From Sclerodactyla briareus (lineage: Eukaryota; Echinodermata; Holothuroidea; Dendrochirotida; Sclerodactylidae): a stretch of 64,000 nt of DNA. Position 1 is the stretch's first letter. Each line of letters starts with the position of its first letter. Where the stretch lies: assembly GCA_026419785.1 (NCBI GenBank), contig JAODTK010000445.1, forward strand, positions 496,001-560,000, read 5' to 3'. The position numbers and the translations under genes are program-made. The notes below the pieces were generated by a model that made no database searches, had not been told where the DNA came from, and saw only the letters and a program-made list of their open reading frames with translations. Positions 1 to 11,820 of the stretch are shown here, one piece after another.

Positions 1-334
1 GGTGGACCAAAACATGTCAAGCCCGAGAGCTGACTGATTCCGCAATTAACTTTGTAGTGTTCATTACCATAGTTTACCCACATTCCTCCGTCGAAAATCA
101 GACGAAATCCAAATCAGATATGAAATGAATGAGGCCACTCGTCATGTTTGCTTTTAATATCGGCATTATAATTATGCAGGAACTTGTTCGTTTGCCTGCC
201 GTTTGACAAATGGGTACCAGGTTAGTGTCATCCCTCATTCCCCCTCACTTTCCAGCGAATCGTTCGCCTTGGCAGGCATGTCGGACAAGCCCTATATGTA
301 AACCTGAATAGATACAGTCAGAACAATAGCGATT
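1..334. other. AT-rich sequence with no recognisable gene
   Basis: No open frame of protein-like character and no repeat with a partner elsewhere in the window was seen here. Confidence 0.5.
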
Positions 335-372
335 ACACTCACTCATTAATCACTCACTCACTCACTCACTCA
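335..372. repeat. (CACT)n microsatellite
   Basis: An imperfect ACTC/CACT tetranucleotide run, interrupted once by 'attaat'. It lies immediately beyond the 3' side of the adjacent minus-strand reverse-transcriptase fragment, so it could mark where that fragment was truncated, but it may simply be an independent microsatellite. Confidence 0.85.
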
Positions 373-377
373 TGGGA

Positions 378-1090
378 GAAAATGCTGAAAGCAGTGAGGA
401 GACCCCGACTGCCCAGGGACGTGAAGCGAAACAGCTGACAAACGGATCCTGTTCCGGATGATCCGAGCAAAGAATTTGCTAGATAATGAGAGGATTTAAA
501 CCCCTAATATCATTGCAGTCCCGAGGTATTACCCTTTCCTTTCCCAGATTCAGAAATAAGTCCCCTCATTCCAGTCGGTTATTAGGAGGACACGAGTGAT
601 CCAAAACAGGCAGGAGAGACCATCAGAGTAAACGCTAGGGCAGGCTGGCCACCAACCCAGGGCATATCTGAATGTATGCCTCGGACCCTAGGAGCCTTTT
701 CGCCCTCTAGCTGTTCCAATGCCCTTTGAGTTTCCTTGATAGTAGGCATGTTAAGTCTACAATTGATTCTAGCATCAGGGTTGCAACACCATCCATCTGA
801 GCTTGTAAGCTAGTGGCCAAGTACAAATCCTCAAAAAGCCCAGCCCAAAGGGCCCTCACATCGGATTTCTCGGTCAAGATCTTGCCGTCATCTGCCTTGA
901 CAGCTAGGCACTGTGTCACAGAGCTGTGGGGTCTCTGAACCGCTCTGTAGGCCAGCTGGAAAACACCCGTTACCAGGTTCCCTCACGGACTCACAGAAAG
1001 ACTATGGACATCCCGCCTCTCGGCACGTCGCAGTGCTGTGGTCGGAGTTCCCTAGACCATTGACCTGCCCTAAGCACTTCCGCTTCATGG
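378..1090 (-). mobile_element. Degenerate RTE-like LINE reverse-transcriptase fragment
   Basis: Read on the minus strand, pieces of a non-LTR reverse transcriptase follow one another in different frames. They are a linker peptide KADDGKILTEKSDVRALW (about 850-905), then WAGLFEDLY (821-862 region), a KLKGHW/EGEKAP-like stretch, RDCNDIRGLNPL (491-523, matching the conserved 'DCNNYRGITLL' box) and FARIIRNRI (444-473, matching 'FARIILNRI'), and finally a 'PGQSGS' remnant of 'PEQSGFTP'. This order is the fingers region just upstream of the catalytic palm in RTE-type LINEs. Stops and frameshifts make it non-functional. The palm with the FADD box and the carboxy end are missing, so it is internally or 3' truncated. 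A related fragment lies at 12290-12900 on the other strand. Family assignment rests on remembered consensus motifs. That it is reverse transcriptase is fairly secure; the clade name is less so. Confidence 0.8.
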
Positions 1091-1130
1091 CTGCTACTGT
1101 TCCCAAGAAATTGCCCCAGTGGTCCTCCTA

Positions 1131-4100
1131 GGAACATTGGGGCAGTTTCTCGCCCATCTCTGCTCGGGGGTCCAAATTCATTTTCATTCATCCCTCCGAC
1201 ACGACGCCCCAACTTTGTCACATCATACTGGCTACTGTTTGAATCCTTCAGTTGGCTCACGTAAAAAAACAAGCATTATAAGTTCGGTGATCGATGTTAC
1301 CCGTGTTAAAGCCTGCCGCCTTCAACCCTCCAGTGACTTAATCAATCCTTGGCCATCGTATTGTAAGTACGGACGGTGACGCTGTTACTCACACATGGTT
1401 CTATCGAGGTTTCGTAAAATGAAAATTTGCGTCCATGATTCGTCTAAAATTGAAGGACCACTGCATAATAAATTATAGGAAGGTTAAGGCTGGAGATAAC
1501 TAAATGCGTCAGATCGAACCCGGCATTCATTTAACTTCCCGTTACGGAGTTTGAGGCCTGTTAGATTTGTGCATGTGTGTATGCACAAAATCGGAAAGCA
1601 ACCCATCTGCCATGATAACATTTGTCTATTACACACCCCAAATATTTAAAAAAAATACACAATAGTTTCTCTTCGAAAAATAATTAGTTCATAAGACGAT
1701 TACTGTATAGTGGGTTTGGGTTATTAATGGTTACTCTGGTGAGAGAAGAACAACTGGATTTTTCAGAATGTTGAGTCATTTAACGCAACAAAACAATGGA
1801 ATACATAACACCACTATCTGCGTTGTTCAACTGTGCTGTCATGCGTTATTGCGCCAATAGGGATCCTCTCTAAGTTCTCTGCTTGAAGGACCAAACTTTG
1901 AATGTCAATAACTCTATACATGCGAACATCGTATTGGAATGGGATTTGGGGGGGGGGAACTATTATAAAGTTTCTCATTCCCCGCTATATAATCTCTAAA
2001 AATTTGGCTTTTTTTTACAGAAGCCGCAGTTGTCAACGGTCCGATGGTAATTTTAACAAATTATTCCTCGTCTCGGACTTGTCTGCCTATTATGAAATTT
2101 TTCGACATAGAGGTGTAATCATGAGTGTAGTATTTACGCATTATTTGTCACTCATCTTCATGTACCACCTAATGATTATAAGTCCAAGCGATAGTTGCCA
2201 ACATTGGAGATTTTTGTCCCATGCAGACTGGAGAAACGAGTAGGTCGATTCGAGCATGAGTTGATCGATTTTTTCGGCGTCGAAGATCCACAAGAATTTG
2301 ACTGACGTCGCTTCTTGGAAAGAATTGTAGTCATTGATTAGCACTTACAGTTTAAATCTAGCGGATATTTCTTCCTAACTCAGACCAATTTTGATGTTTC
2401 ACAGTTGGGTCAGGGGTAGTTGATTCATAGAATTTAGTTTCAGCAACAAACTGAAACAAATTGACACAAACCTTATTTGGAAGTCTCAGTCAACAGCCAT
2501 AGTAGTGTTTAACCACGAATATGTGGCACTCGGTCATAACATTTCTAAACCAGGAAGAGAGTTTAGGAGGGGAATTCTGTAATGGACCGACTTGTCACAC
2601 AGCGCACTTCCAAGTACTTAGATAAGTACCTTTATACAGACCCCATGCTTAATTTAGAAACATCCCATTTACAGAAGGGTTTGATGTCTCAATGGAAACA
2701 ATGTTTATCAAAAGATGGAATGGTGCTTAGGACGCTAGTACTAGGGAGAGATACACCACGCGGAAAAAAAACTCAAATATTTTACATATTATTACCTGTT
2801 CGGCAAAGACGGCTAAAGCTTCTGTCACGTTTCACCTTGAGATCGCCCAGAGAGGCAAACGGATTTGTATGCAGACTCGACAGGAGTAGACAATACGGGA
2901 AACAACCGCCATCTTGTCTTCCAGTCGCATTAGATAAATGATAGCGCAGTATTGATGCATCCACTTTATGTTCTGGTGTTATGTGCGTATGGTATCAACA
3001 TCAATGTGACAATTTGCCTCGAATCTTAAGCGGGAGGCAGTTATTACCATATTACATCAACATAAAATAACATATGCATGCATGTGGTAACCGTGTTTTT
3101 TTTTTTTTGAATGCGGGAATTGAGTCACAAGAAATATGGACACCACTCTAAACACAGTTGGGGGAACATAACACATGCTGGATTAGTAGGCAGTTTCTGA
3201 AATTTCGCGGGAAATTTACAGATTTTGAGTAATGATGCGCAAAACGATTCTAGGAGTGTTAGATTACCGACCGACTATAGCCAATGTACCGACGTCTGAT
3301 CAAAGAGTATAGAAAATTTACCGGTCACTAAATGAAATAGAAAATTAAATTATCAAGCTTGAGTTTAATTATTTTAGCAGAAAATGTATTATATAGGGCT
3401 TAGCCAGCAAAAACGTTGGGTGGCGGTGTTCCGTTCGTATTGACATGAAACACCTATTTTCATATCTTTGCAAATTTCGGCGCTTCAAGTTTTTTACCGT
3501 TATGATAGCTTTCCGGGTGAAAGCATTGTATGAGCCATGAACATCTCTGCAGCTAGTATGATTCTCCTGGAACTATAAATTAGTTTCCTGAGGCATGGCG
3601 ACCAAGAGTACAATATTGATTTGAACAGGACTTGAAATTGATATCCGCAGATGGGAATTTCAGCGATACGAGTGTAAGTATCGAAGGCACAATCTGCGAT
3701 CGCCTGATCGCGGGAGAAACAAACTCAATGCAAAACAAGCACTGTAAGACCATGACAAACGACGCAGTGATCTAACTTGAAAACTGACATCAAATGTTCA
3801 CAAGATGTAGAAGAAAATTTTCATTGATTCCGTTGTGAATATCGCTTTCATATTTTAGTACAAGGCGCGAAGGAATACATACGTGTAGAATAAAGAGCGG
3901 CCTGTTCTTCTCACCAGACAGCATCATCCTCATCCAGCTCCGTTGAGGTGAATAACGCAGCGAGGCACATGTTTAAACTTTCCAGATATGGGTGTTGGGT
4001 GATGCATGGATAAGCTGATTACACGAGTGGCCCTCTCAATAGTCTGCCAAGCATGTATATTTCCTTGAAACAAATTGCCTGTACAATGTCCAAACCAGAG

Positions 4101-4962
4101 ACCATGACTGAGACATTGCAAGAATTACCACACGAGAGAGCATAAAGCACAGATTTTTACAGCCATCCAAATTTATCTGTGGGCAAAGTTTACATGCGAC
4201 CATGCAATTGTATGAATTAAATACATTCCTGATGCCATTCACATCTGATCATTGAAATTGAAAATTGAAATTTCCTATGGTTTAGTGTTTTTGTACAATG
4301 CATCGCATAGTGCTGAATACTACCAGATGTGCTCATTCTGCTAATGGGTGACTCCCATCCACTATTTGGAAAAAGAGAAATCGAAGCAACAGATCTTGCT
4401 AAAAAATTATTTTTTATAGTCCCTCAAAATATATGAGAAATAAATCAAGTAGAACAATAGAATATTGAACAATACAAATGTGGCGGAGGTGGAAGGTTTA
4501 TAACAGAACATCCACCTTTGTGTGGTAAAATAGTGACGGGAAACCCAATTTACATGAAGTTTTACCCCTGCTGTCCTCCCCTTTCAGCCTTTGATCAACA
4601 TAAATGGCAGCTGGGTAATACCATAGGCATATTCTACAATTCGTGATTGAGTGAGGAAATCTACATTGCTAACTTGCTCTGCATAATGTTGGCACATTTT
4701 GCAAACAACGGCAGACAAAGATTTATCATAAGAATGATAGGATCACACACCCAACAGGGGGGGCACCAGGATTTGCCTGAGGTGCAATGGGAGGAGGTGA
4801 GCAAGGTCCCCGAAACGTGGACCCTTCCTTCTGAGAAGTCAATGTCGAACATTGAAATTTTCAGTGTTTTAAAGCTGTTTCACCATTTATCATGGGCGTT
4901 TAACGGTATAACTGCAGACTGGAGAAGAGTGTGGATATAAGTGTTTTAGTACGTCAGTGCAG
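1131..4962. other. Intergenic sequence without recognisable genes
   Basis: About 3.8 kb of AT-rich sequence with short chance reading frames only. It contains a G10 run at 1948-1957 and an A/T-rich tract near 3090-3110 (T11). I see no domain signature, splice-supported frame or repeat partner elsewhere in the window. Confidence 0.5.
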
Positions 4963-5260
4963 TTGACTTATTGGTTTGTTGCAACAAGACGAGTTGGGTC
5001 GTCACGAAGAACTGACCTGAAGGTTACAGTAGGTCACCAGAAGTAGTTTGTACAGGACGACAAAAGTCTCATTCCGTCAGCCCCTAAATGTTGGCGTTGC
5101 GAAGATATATAAAAATTTGAAACTCATCAGTGTTTATTGGCTGTTTTCCCCTTTTACAGAGGACATAACTGAGAATTGACCTATTGGTTTGTTGCAACAA
5201 GACGAGACTGGTTATCACAAAAAAATTAGCCCGAAGGTCATTAGGTCAAATGAGGTCAAA
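4963..5260. repeat. Diverged tandem repeat, about 213-bp period
   Basis: The phrase TTGACYTATTGGTTTGTTGC followed by AACAAGACGAG, a GTCAC/ATCAC step and 'GAAGGT' occurs at 4963 and again at 5176. This gives two diverged units with about 213 bp between starts. The units belong to the 'gaccttgacc/aaggtca' style of low-copy satellite that is widespread in marine invertebrates. Confidence 0.75.
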
Positions 5261-5299
5261 TGGTCAAACGAGGTCAAAGTGATTCACCAATGTAGTTCA

Positions 5300-6020
5300 C
5301 CAAGATAAAGAAGACTTCCCATTACGATATCGCTTCGGGATGTTTCGTTGCCAAGATATAGAAGGATGCCCTAGAGTGACCCTCAAAGACCTTGACCTGA
5401 CATCCAAAACAATAGTGTTATCCTCACCACATGTGTAACCCACATACCTGATGTGAATCAGTAGGCACTCGCAATCATTAAAATATCGCGCTGACAAGTT
5501 TTTGTTTTTTGTTTTTTTTACTTTGCCTTGTCGTGATCTTGCATGACCTTGAACTGGCACGAAAAACAATAAGGGTCATCCCTCCCATGAGAAACCCACG
5601 GGCTATTTGACATGATGCGCTATTCAATATCGTGCGACAAGAGGTGCACACACACGCGCGCGACAAAGACCACATGACACACGAAACAGTAACAGGACTG
5701 CCTAGTTCCTAGACAGATAGAATCGAAAAGGACCAACAGCGCCAATACAAGATTAGTTGTTGTTGGTAGCGCTAATGATCTCTTTTAATTCTCGAACCCA
5801 CAATGCATTCATTATACTTGCACGAAAGTAAAAACACGCACAAGTCGAAACGCCTTGATAGCTGCGGACGGCAAAATTCCTGTGGCGAGTGCACTGCATG
5901 TTCTTCACCAATCCACATTTATTGTTTTGTTTCACATTAATTGACCTTTACCGACATCTGTCATAACCTTGAATGGCTTGAAAAACATGTCTACCACATT
6001 AGGCTGATATTTGCTATCAG
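5300..6020. repeat. Degenerate CCTTGACC-type tandem repeats
   Basis: Three loosely related units contain a 'TGACCTTGA..' core, then 'AAAACAATA', 'gtcatc/ttatcc' and 'AACCCAC' (cores near 5380-5440, 5545-5600 and 5940-6000). Two of them also carry a 'CCAAGATATAGAA'-like motif nearby. The pattern is the familiar 'tgacctTGACC...aaaacaataggggtcatc' repeat seen across molluscs and other marine invertebrates. Spacing is irregular because of indels. Confidence 0.6.
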
Positions 6021-6364
6021 TGCCCAGCACGAAGTACCCAACTAACTCATTCCTAGGTCTGTATATTAGCTACAGGTACCCAACAAAACTTTGTGTATCC
6101 AGCACAACTCCTAGGCCTGTAGCAGTGAACAGTGGAAACACACTTGGATCCACAATGGCTTAAGTCTAGCCAACACCAAGGTGATGACAGATCTTCCACA
6201 GAACTGCCCCCCCCCCCCATAGCCTGCATTCCAGACACCTCAGTGCTAACAGACAAAGAAAACAGTCCCTGCTTACAAGCAGGCCAGCCCTGCAGTCCAA
6301 GAGTAATGTTACCAAACCACTCTCACAGAGAGTTCAATGGGAAGGGCTGTGGGTAGACAAGTTC

Positions 6365-6636
6365 GGTAATTAATTGGATTTAATTAAAATCTAATCACAC
6401 CATGCCCGAAAAATGTATCTCAGCCTAGCCGGTGGCAAGCTTCATCCACCAAATTTCAACATGAGTGCATGACGGTTCAGAAGTAAAATGAAGACTTATG
6501 GGTAATTAATTGGATTCATTCAAAATTTCATAACATTATGCAACCAAGAATGTTACTCAGCAAAGCCAGTGGGATGCTCCATCCACCCACCAAGTTTCAA
6601 ACCTATCGCATGTACGGGTTCACACAAGTTCGATGA
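6365..6636. repeat. Tandem repeat of two 136-bp units
   Basis: GGTAATTAATTGGAT starts at 6365 and again at 6501. Both are followed in the same order by an 'ATTnAAAAT' stretch, 'CAgCnnAGCCrGTGG', 'CATCCACC' and 'CAA(g/a)TTTCAA'. These are clearly two diverged copies of one unit of about 136 bp. Confidence 0.85.
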
Positions 6637-7242
6637 ACGTGACGAACATAATGGACGAACAACGGAGAGACATGATGACTGTAGAGCTGCTTACCCGCAG
6701 CTAAAAAAGTAATATTATATATATCTATATCACATAACGTTTTGCCTACCTTGCTCTGTATATAACGCGACGCCTCGTAACGCGTCACAAGCTCTTGTCA
6801 TCTCTATATGTCGAAGACCACCACCGGGAGTGACAGCTGGGAGGAAGGGCTGGATACACCTGTCGCAACACCTTGAGATCAATATAGGCGATATTGAAAT
6901 AAGCTCGTACCGACTAATAACAGACTTGCGGCAGGCCAGTCCCGACACCTTTCTTCGGTAAATATCGATCGTCCCAAGGGCCTGATGAGATATTTTAGTC
7001 CGTTGCCATTTCACATTCACTTTATTCACCTTGACATAGCAACCATAGTGGTGGTTGAGAACTATCCGCTGGGGGTACCCGTTGGAGGGTACCCATGGGT
7101 GCGTTGATTCAGCAATGAGTTGGCACTTGCGAAATTGCCGTTTGTGTGTTTGCATGTGTATTCGTGTGGTATTGTGTGTGGTGTTTGCTTGTCACGTCAG
7201 ATTTAATTTATGGTTTGTCAGCACGTAATCTCTACTTTGGAG
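6637..7242. other. Sequence without recognisable gene
   Basis: The minus strand stays open for 141 codons between 6730 and 7155, but the translation shows no recognisable domain, no signal and no neighbouring exon. I treat it as a chance frame. Confidence 0.45.
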
Positions 7243-7388
7243 CAGGGTTGTGCACGACACCAGGGGTCCCGGCACCAACGCGGCCCTCCAAAAGACTTTG
7301 CTACAAAGTGTATGGGGTGTCGACAGCGGTGTCGGAGCTATCACCGCGCATTCGTTGGTGTCGACAACACCGTGTCGGAGACAACCTG
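7243..7388. mobile_element. hAT-like MITE, 146 bp
   Basis: The left end CAGGGTTGTGCACGACACC is the inverted counterpart of the right end, which reads CAGGTTGTCTCCGACAC on the other strand. The CAGGG(T)TTGT terminus is typical of hAT-superfamily non-autonomous elements. Flanks are CTTTGGAG (7235-7242) and CTTGGATT (7389-7396), an imperfect match to the 8-bp target duplication expected for hAT. The interior carries further GGTGTCGACA / TGTCGACACC symmetry, so the element can fold on itself. It encodes no transposase. Confidence 0.65.
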
Positions 7389-8507
7389 CTTGGATTGGGC
7401 TGAACATAGTGAAATTTGGCACACGCCTAATAGTTACATACATATATTTTTCCCTCAAAATTAGATGAAAAACTATTGATATTGTAAATTAGAACAAAAA
7501 AAACACATTTTTGGGCCTCTTCGAGTTTACTGATTTTCCACTATTTTCTCACGATCTTTGCGCTGAGTTCAATAGCGGAATGATTTCAAATTTCGTAGCA
7601 ATGTAAAAAGGACAAATGACAAACTTTTTACAATGCCATCCGCCAAAAATTACCCAGAATCTTTGAAAATATGTCTCCTTTTCATTATTCAGAGATTTGA
7701 AAGGACTGAATGGTTTCAAATTGTGGAACACGTGTACAAGTATCAAAACAAAGGGTTTCCCTATTCAATGCGGGAAATATTCCCTGGTGGATATTTTTGG
7801 GGCAACTCGAAATATAGTAGCAGATAGAAACGACCTGGCTGTTCCCCGAGATATCCTGGCAACTCGGGGGATTCCCCCTCTTTTTCATTGATTCTTCAGA
7901 GGGAAACAGAATAGGTCTATGTCCAACTAGTGTGAGGGATTGGGTGAAGTGGTATCCGATTGTGTTTGACCTTGTGACCGTCAAAAATGACCTTTTAACT
8001 ACCCTAGAGCAATAGGGACCATGTATTCATAAGATGGGGATCATAAACGAATCAAGTTTTTTTTTTTTTAATTATTTCACGTCTTTGGACGTTTGTTTCT
8101 GACCTAACAATAGGATATAGCCACCTATCATAGGATAATTGTGATCCACCCTAATTGTGTTGACAAGCAAAGAGCCAAAAGCAATATCGCTGCGCACAAG
8201 CTCGAATATCACTAATCTCATTTGCGTGGACTCTTGATCTGACGTCAAGGAATATGAAAACTTTTTTAACAATATTTAAATCATCGAGTTCGTTTGCTTC
8301 TTCTTTTCACACAGAGCTACTCTTTGATAATGTGAGACATGGGCAGTTAGTCGAATCAACTTCATGCACAACGGTGAGTCAAGGCCAACACCTGGCCGTA
8401 CACGTCAGCCCGTATAAATATGGGAGAGGCTCGTATGGCGATACCACCATTGGCCCATCATCAGTCAACAAACGGGAATACACTGTTCCAAGCACTGTTC
8501 TGTAAGG
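7389..8507. other. Intergenic sequence without recognisable genes
   Basis: Short chance frames only, on both strands. No repeat partner was found elsewhere in the window. Confidence 0.45.
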
Positions 8508-8521
8508 AGGCATGTGTTAAC

Positions 8522-8736
8522 GACCGTTTTGTAATAAACGCTGCAATTTGTATAGCTGGCCCGTTTTGTAATAAAAAACCTGGCCCGTTTTGTAAAGCTG
8601 GCCCGTTTTGTAATAAAATTGCCGCAATATGTAATAAACCTTGCCGTTTTGTATAAAATTTTTTTCTGGGCCAATTGTAATAAAAAAAAGCTGCCCGTTT
8701 TGTAATAAAACTGACGCAATTTGTAATAAACCTTTT
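8522..8736 (+). repeat. Left array of CCGTTTTGTAATAAA repeats
   Basis: About seven imperfect copies of a roughly 20-40 bp motif built from 'CCCGTTTTGTAATAAA' plus either 'GCTGG' or 'ACGCAATTTGTAATAAA'. Copies start near 8524, 8561, 8583, 8600, 8641 and 8695. This forms the left arm of the inverted pair with 10332-10532. Confidence 0.85.
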
Positions 8737-8953
8737 TCCATGGAACCTGCTGGACTTAGACTCCGGACAATCCTCCCATATCATGGTCAAGACACATGAG
8801 ATTTAAAGAGGGGCAGGTGGGAAAGAAAGGGGAGTGTATGAACATAGAATTTGAATGAGGACCTGTTTTAAAAGACACTGCATATTGTAGGCATACGGTA
8901 TACCGGTGATCATGCTATGATGGACGTATTATTGATGCTTAAACAATTGGTTA

Positions 8954-9358
8954 TCATGCTAACCTTACAGCCAGTGTCTTTGGAATGCGTCGAAAGCTGT
9001 CTAGGGGCAACCACAGTCTGTATTGGCATATTAAGATTAATGGCACATATTTCACAACTGACAAAATCGCCAAAAAATCTAAAATTTTACCTTTGATGTC
9101 CTTGAAATGTCGCCATGTTGAGGCAGGAATCACGTGATAATTGATATCGCCCAGCTTAGACCTTATCCGAGATTTTACCATCAGACTGACTTGTCCAGTT
9201 TTCGTAAAATAAAAACCTTCCTGGCATACTCGACAAGAATCACTCTTGTCTAAATGGGCGAAAGTGTGTAAGTGCAACCCCATCCGGATCCGCTTAGGTG
9301 TTTTGTGAGTCGTGAACAATATGCCTTGACAAACCCGACAACGCCTTCCACTCTCCAA
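8954..9358 (-). pseudogene. Possible coding remnant with two CRVCQ motifs
   Basis: Minus-strand frame of 134 codons inside the inverted-array unit. Near its start it contains CRVCQ, then a His-rich stretch HLHTFAHL, then a second CRVCQ about 36 residues after the first. Paired Cys-x2-Cys with intervening His could be a decayed zinc-binding segment. Just upstream on the same strand, at about 9440, is an ATG in good context (GAGATGGCG) opening a short frame that reads MAEDANRLNNIVKAIP before a stop, in another phase. I do not recognise a family, and the downstream half of the frame has no motif. It may be chance. Confidence 0.25.
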
Positions 9359-10331
9359 CCGAAAACTTCCAGAGATTATTGGATATTTGTATCAGGTATA
9401 GCTTTCACTATGTTATTCAAGCGATTAGCATCCTCCGCCATCTCCGCTGTCCGTTAATATACTTACTCACCTTACAGGGACCAACGTTACAAAACAACTC
9501 CCTATAAAAATATCGGGGCCCCCGGTAGTTTTCTTAACACTCAAAGCCTGGCGATTGCTCATAACTTACACTGGTAACAAGAGCGTATTTTAATTCCCCC
9601 TATTCTAAATTTTAAAGGTTCAAACTTGTTTGGGTCACCGTATTGTCTTAGATATACCGACATACCGTATAATCCCCCACCAAAAAAATGAGGAAACCGT
9701 TCATGACTATAACATTAATTTACGATAACTGCAAACTGCAACTGTTACAACAGACTTTGTATAGATAAGTGGCATATTACCGTAATCGCATCACGTCCTA
9801 ATGGGTAATGTATTGTTGTGACTTCATACACGAGTCGAACGCTTATTCGAAGACGACATTGCCCCTTTAAAGCTTGAAATTGTCTGACTATAGAAACCTG
9901 GTTTGGACATTTAAATTACTTACTTTCGGACTGACGTGTATTTCGTTTTCTGTCTGACAGTTTGCATGTGATTTTCGGACGGACGGCGGGTCGGACTGAA
10001 GGCGTCTCGGACTGAAAGCGTTAATTCTATTTTCTCTATTTTCGGAACCGACGACGGTTGTTAATACTGCACATGGCTGTTTTTTTTTCGAATTCGTGGT
10101 TTCTCATTTTCCTCGCGCGGACGGGAATACGTGGCCGGACCTGGACGACTGTCGGCATGTACCCTTAACGATTTGATAGTCAACAGTCTGCATGAGCCCC
10201 ACCCGCCCTTCCAAGAATTCCCTGACTACCAGCTACTAAGCATGTTACCCGATTCTAGAGCACTTCCTGGAAATGGATATCGTATCGCCCGAAGTTCAGC
10301 CCGTGTTCATACAAGTGAGTTACTTAGTAGT

Positions 10332-10532
10332 GCGGCAGTTTTATTACAAAACGGGCAAACTGGCCACTTTTTTATTACAAATGTGGCCAAATTTTATTAC
10401 AAAACGGTCTATCTTTTTTTTATTATCCAAAACGGGCTAATTTATTACAAAACGGGCCTCATTACAAACGGGCCATTTTATTACAAAACGGGGCCTCATA
10501 TTACAATTTGCAGCGTTTATTAGCAAAACGGT
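10332..10532 (-). repeat. Right array of TTTATTACAAAACGG repeats
   Basis: At least six copies of TTTATTACAAAACGG(GC) with spacers 'AACTGGCC', 'TCTA' and 'CCTCA'. It is the mirror image of 8522-8736 and ends in TTGCAGCGTTTATTAGCAAA then ACGGT, the inverted match to the left outer end. Confidence 0.85.
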
Positions 10533-10539
10533 TCAGTAC

Positions 10540-11345
10540 AGGCATGCATTCATTCAACCTGAAAATATACTTCCATCGGGGCATCATTTGCATTTCTCCA
10601 TTCTCGAAAGCGGTTGCCGTAGTGCGTATGCTGAGTGCCGCATGTTTACTTAGCCGGGTGACCGACTCATTGGTTCGCTCAGTTTAATGAGGGCGAGAAT
10701 CGCGACTGCTGACGAAATATGTAAATCTAAGGCGTCAGAACAGACTCAAGTTACCTAGGGTGAGTGCCCGACTTCGTTACCCGGTTACAGAGGTGGGCTT
10801 GCCACTATCACCATAGCGGAAAACAGATTTCGATTGGCATTTGCCCGTCCACAACCTTACGAAAAAGAAAAAGTCTCGTATCCACATTGAATTCCTGGTC
10901 GTAATTTTGCTAGGCGCATATCTTATGTATACTGTAACATATTGAATCAAATATTTAACACAATATTTATCCTTCATTATCACATGCACTCTCGCCCTAC
11001 ACCCTCACCTATTCGCCGTTCCTCCCTCACTAATTCCTCCTGCTACCAATCCATTCCATTTGATGGTCGGATACCACTCTGCTGCCCGAGCTCTTGCATG
11101 GACACTTTTACCTCTTTTCTATACCTCTTCAACTAGACGTGGGTGGCAGCGGGTAAACCGCCAACTTGGTAATCCCCGCAGAAAGGGCCTTTGTGACCTC
11201 GTTTGAAAAAAGCACATGGAAGTTCATGTCCATTTGAACTCTGATGACTTTGCAATGCCCTACCTGTTTGTTCAAGACCAACTGTAATTCACATTCTCCA
11301 AGTTTCGTTCGATTCTGACAAAGTTAGAAAAATCTCGAATAAAAC
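10540..11345. other. Sequence without recognisable gene
   Basis: No coding signature or repeat partner was identified. Confidence 0.4.
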
Positions 11346-11346
11346 G

Positions 11347-11580
11347 CAAATTCGACCTCTGGTGACCTTGAAATTACCGTCATGTTTTTCGGGAACATTT
11401 TTTGTCCACACCCACCAAGTTTCATGTAAATCAGGATAACTCTATATTTTCGCGAAAAAACGACAAATTTGACCTCCAGTGACCTTGAAATCACCGTCAT
11501 GTTTTTCGGGAACATTTTTTGTCCACACCCACCAAGTTCATGTAAAATATCGGACCACCACTCTGTTTTTTCGTTCAAAC
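11347..11580. repeat. Tandem repeat of two 117-bp units
   Basis: Two nearly identical units start at 11347 and 11464. Each reads CAAATTyGACCTC, then GTGACCTTGAAATyACCGTC, then ATGTTTTTCGGGAACATTTT, then TTGTCCACACCCACCAAGTT. Divergence is only a few per cent, so this duplication is recent compared with the other tandem arrays here. Confidence 0.92.
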
Positions 11581-11611
11581 CTGTCAAAATAGAGGGCAGC
11601 AAACACGCAGT

Positions 11612-11820
11612 GACGCCCACTTTTCGAACTCATCCGAGATTTTGCAGGACGGACATGTGTTACAAGTTTCAGATCGATCGGATAAAAAACGTTAAAATTA
11701 TGTGCGCTACCGTTTCCAGAAGCGTCGCTGTGCGGCGGAGACGGCGGCTACACCACCAAAACCATTATATCCCATCCCGAACACTTTCCAGTGTTGCGGG
11801 GATATAATTACGTGAATGAG
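11612..11820. repeat. Dispersed repeat, copy 1 (partner 45655-45838)
   Basis: It begins GACGCCCACTTTTCGAACTC and ends with GGGGATATAATTACGTGAA. The block at 45655 begins GACGCCCACTTTCGAACTCA and ends GGGGATATAAGTAATTGAA, with shared internal landmarks ('ACATGTGT', 'CCGATnng', a C/G-rich 'CGGCGGCt', 'CCCAT'). Both copies sit immediately downstream of a tandem array with a unit of about 115 bp. Confidence 0.8.

Larger units (their letters stand above)
8515..10539. mobile_element. Candidate 2.0-kb element with long inverted-repeat ends
   Basis: Two arrays of the same short motif face each other: CCGTTTTGTAATAAA-type repeats at 8522-8736, and their reverse complement TTTATTACAAAACGG at 10332-10532. 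The outermost parts correspond: ACCGTTTTGTAATAAACGC on the left and, in reverse complement, ACCGTTTTGCTAATAAACGC on the right, each followed by TGCAA. A 7-bp direct repeat, AGGCATG, flanks the whole unit at 8508-8514 and 10540-10546, as a target-site duplication would. The interior holds only weak coding traces (see 8954-9358). This looks like a non-autonomous or decayed DNA transposon with subterminal repeats. Two independent inverted minisatellites would be the alternative. Confidence 0.55.

Noticed and set aside
4963-6636. CRISPR-like or regularly spaced array
   Set aside because: The repeats are long, adjacent and diverged, without short identical repeats and unique spacers of constant size; they are ordinary eukaryotic tandem repeats.
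6730-7155. 141-codon minus-strand frame
   Set aside because: No recognisable family or partner exon, and another phase is also partly open. Chance is the simplest explanation.
8522-8736. CRISPR array from the short CCGTTTTGTAATAAA repeats
   Set aside because: Spacing is irregular (about 17-55 bp), spacers are themselves similar, and the genome is eukaryotic.
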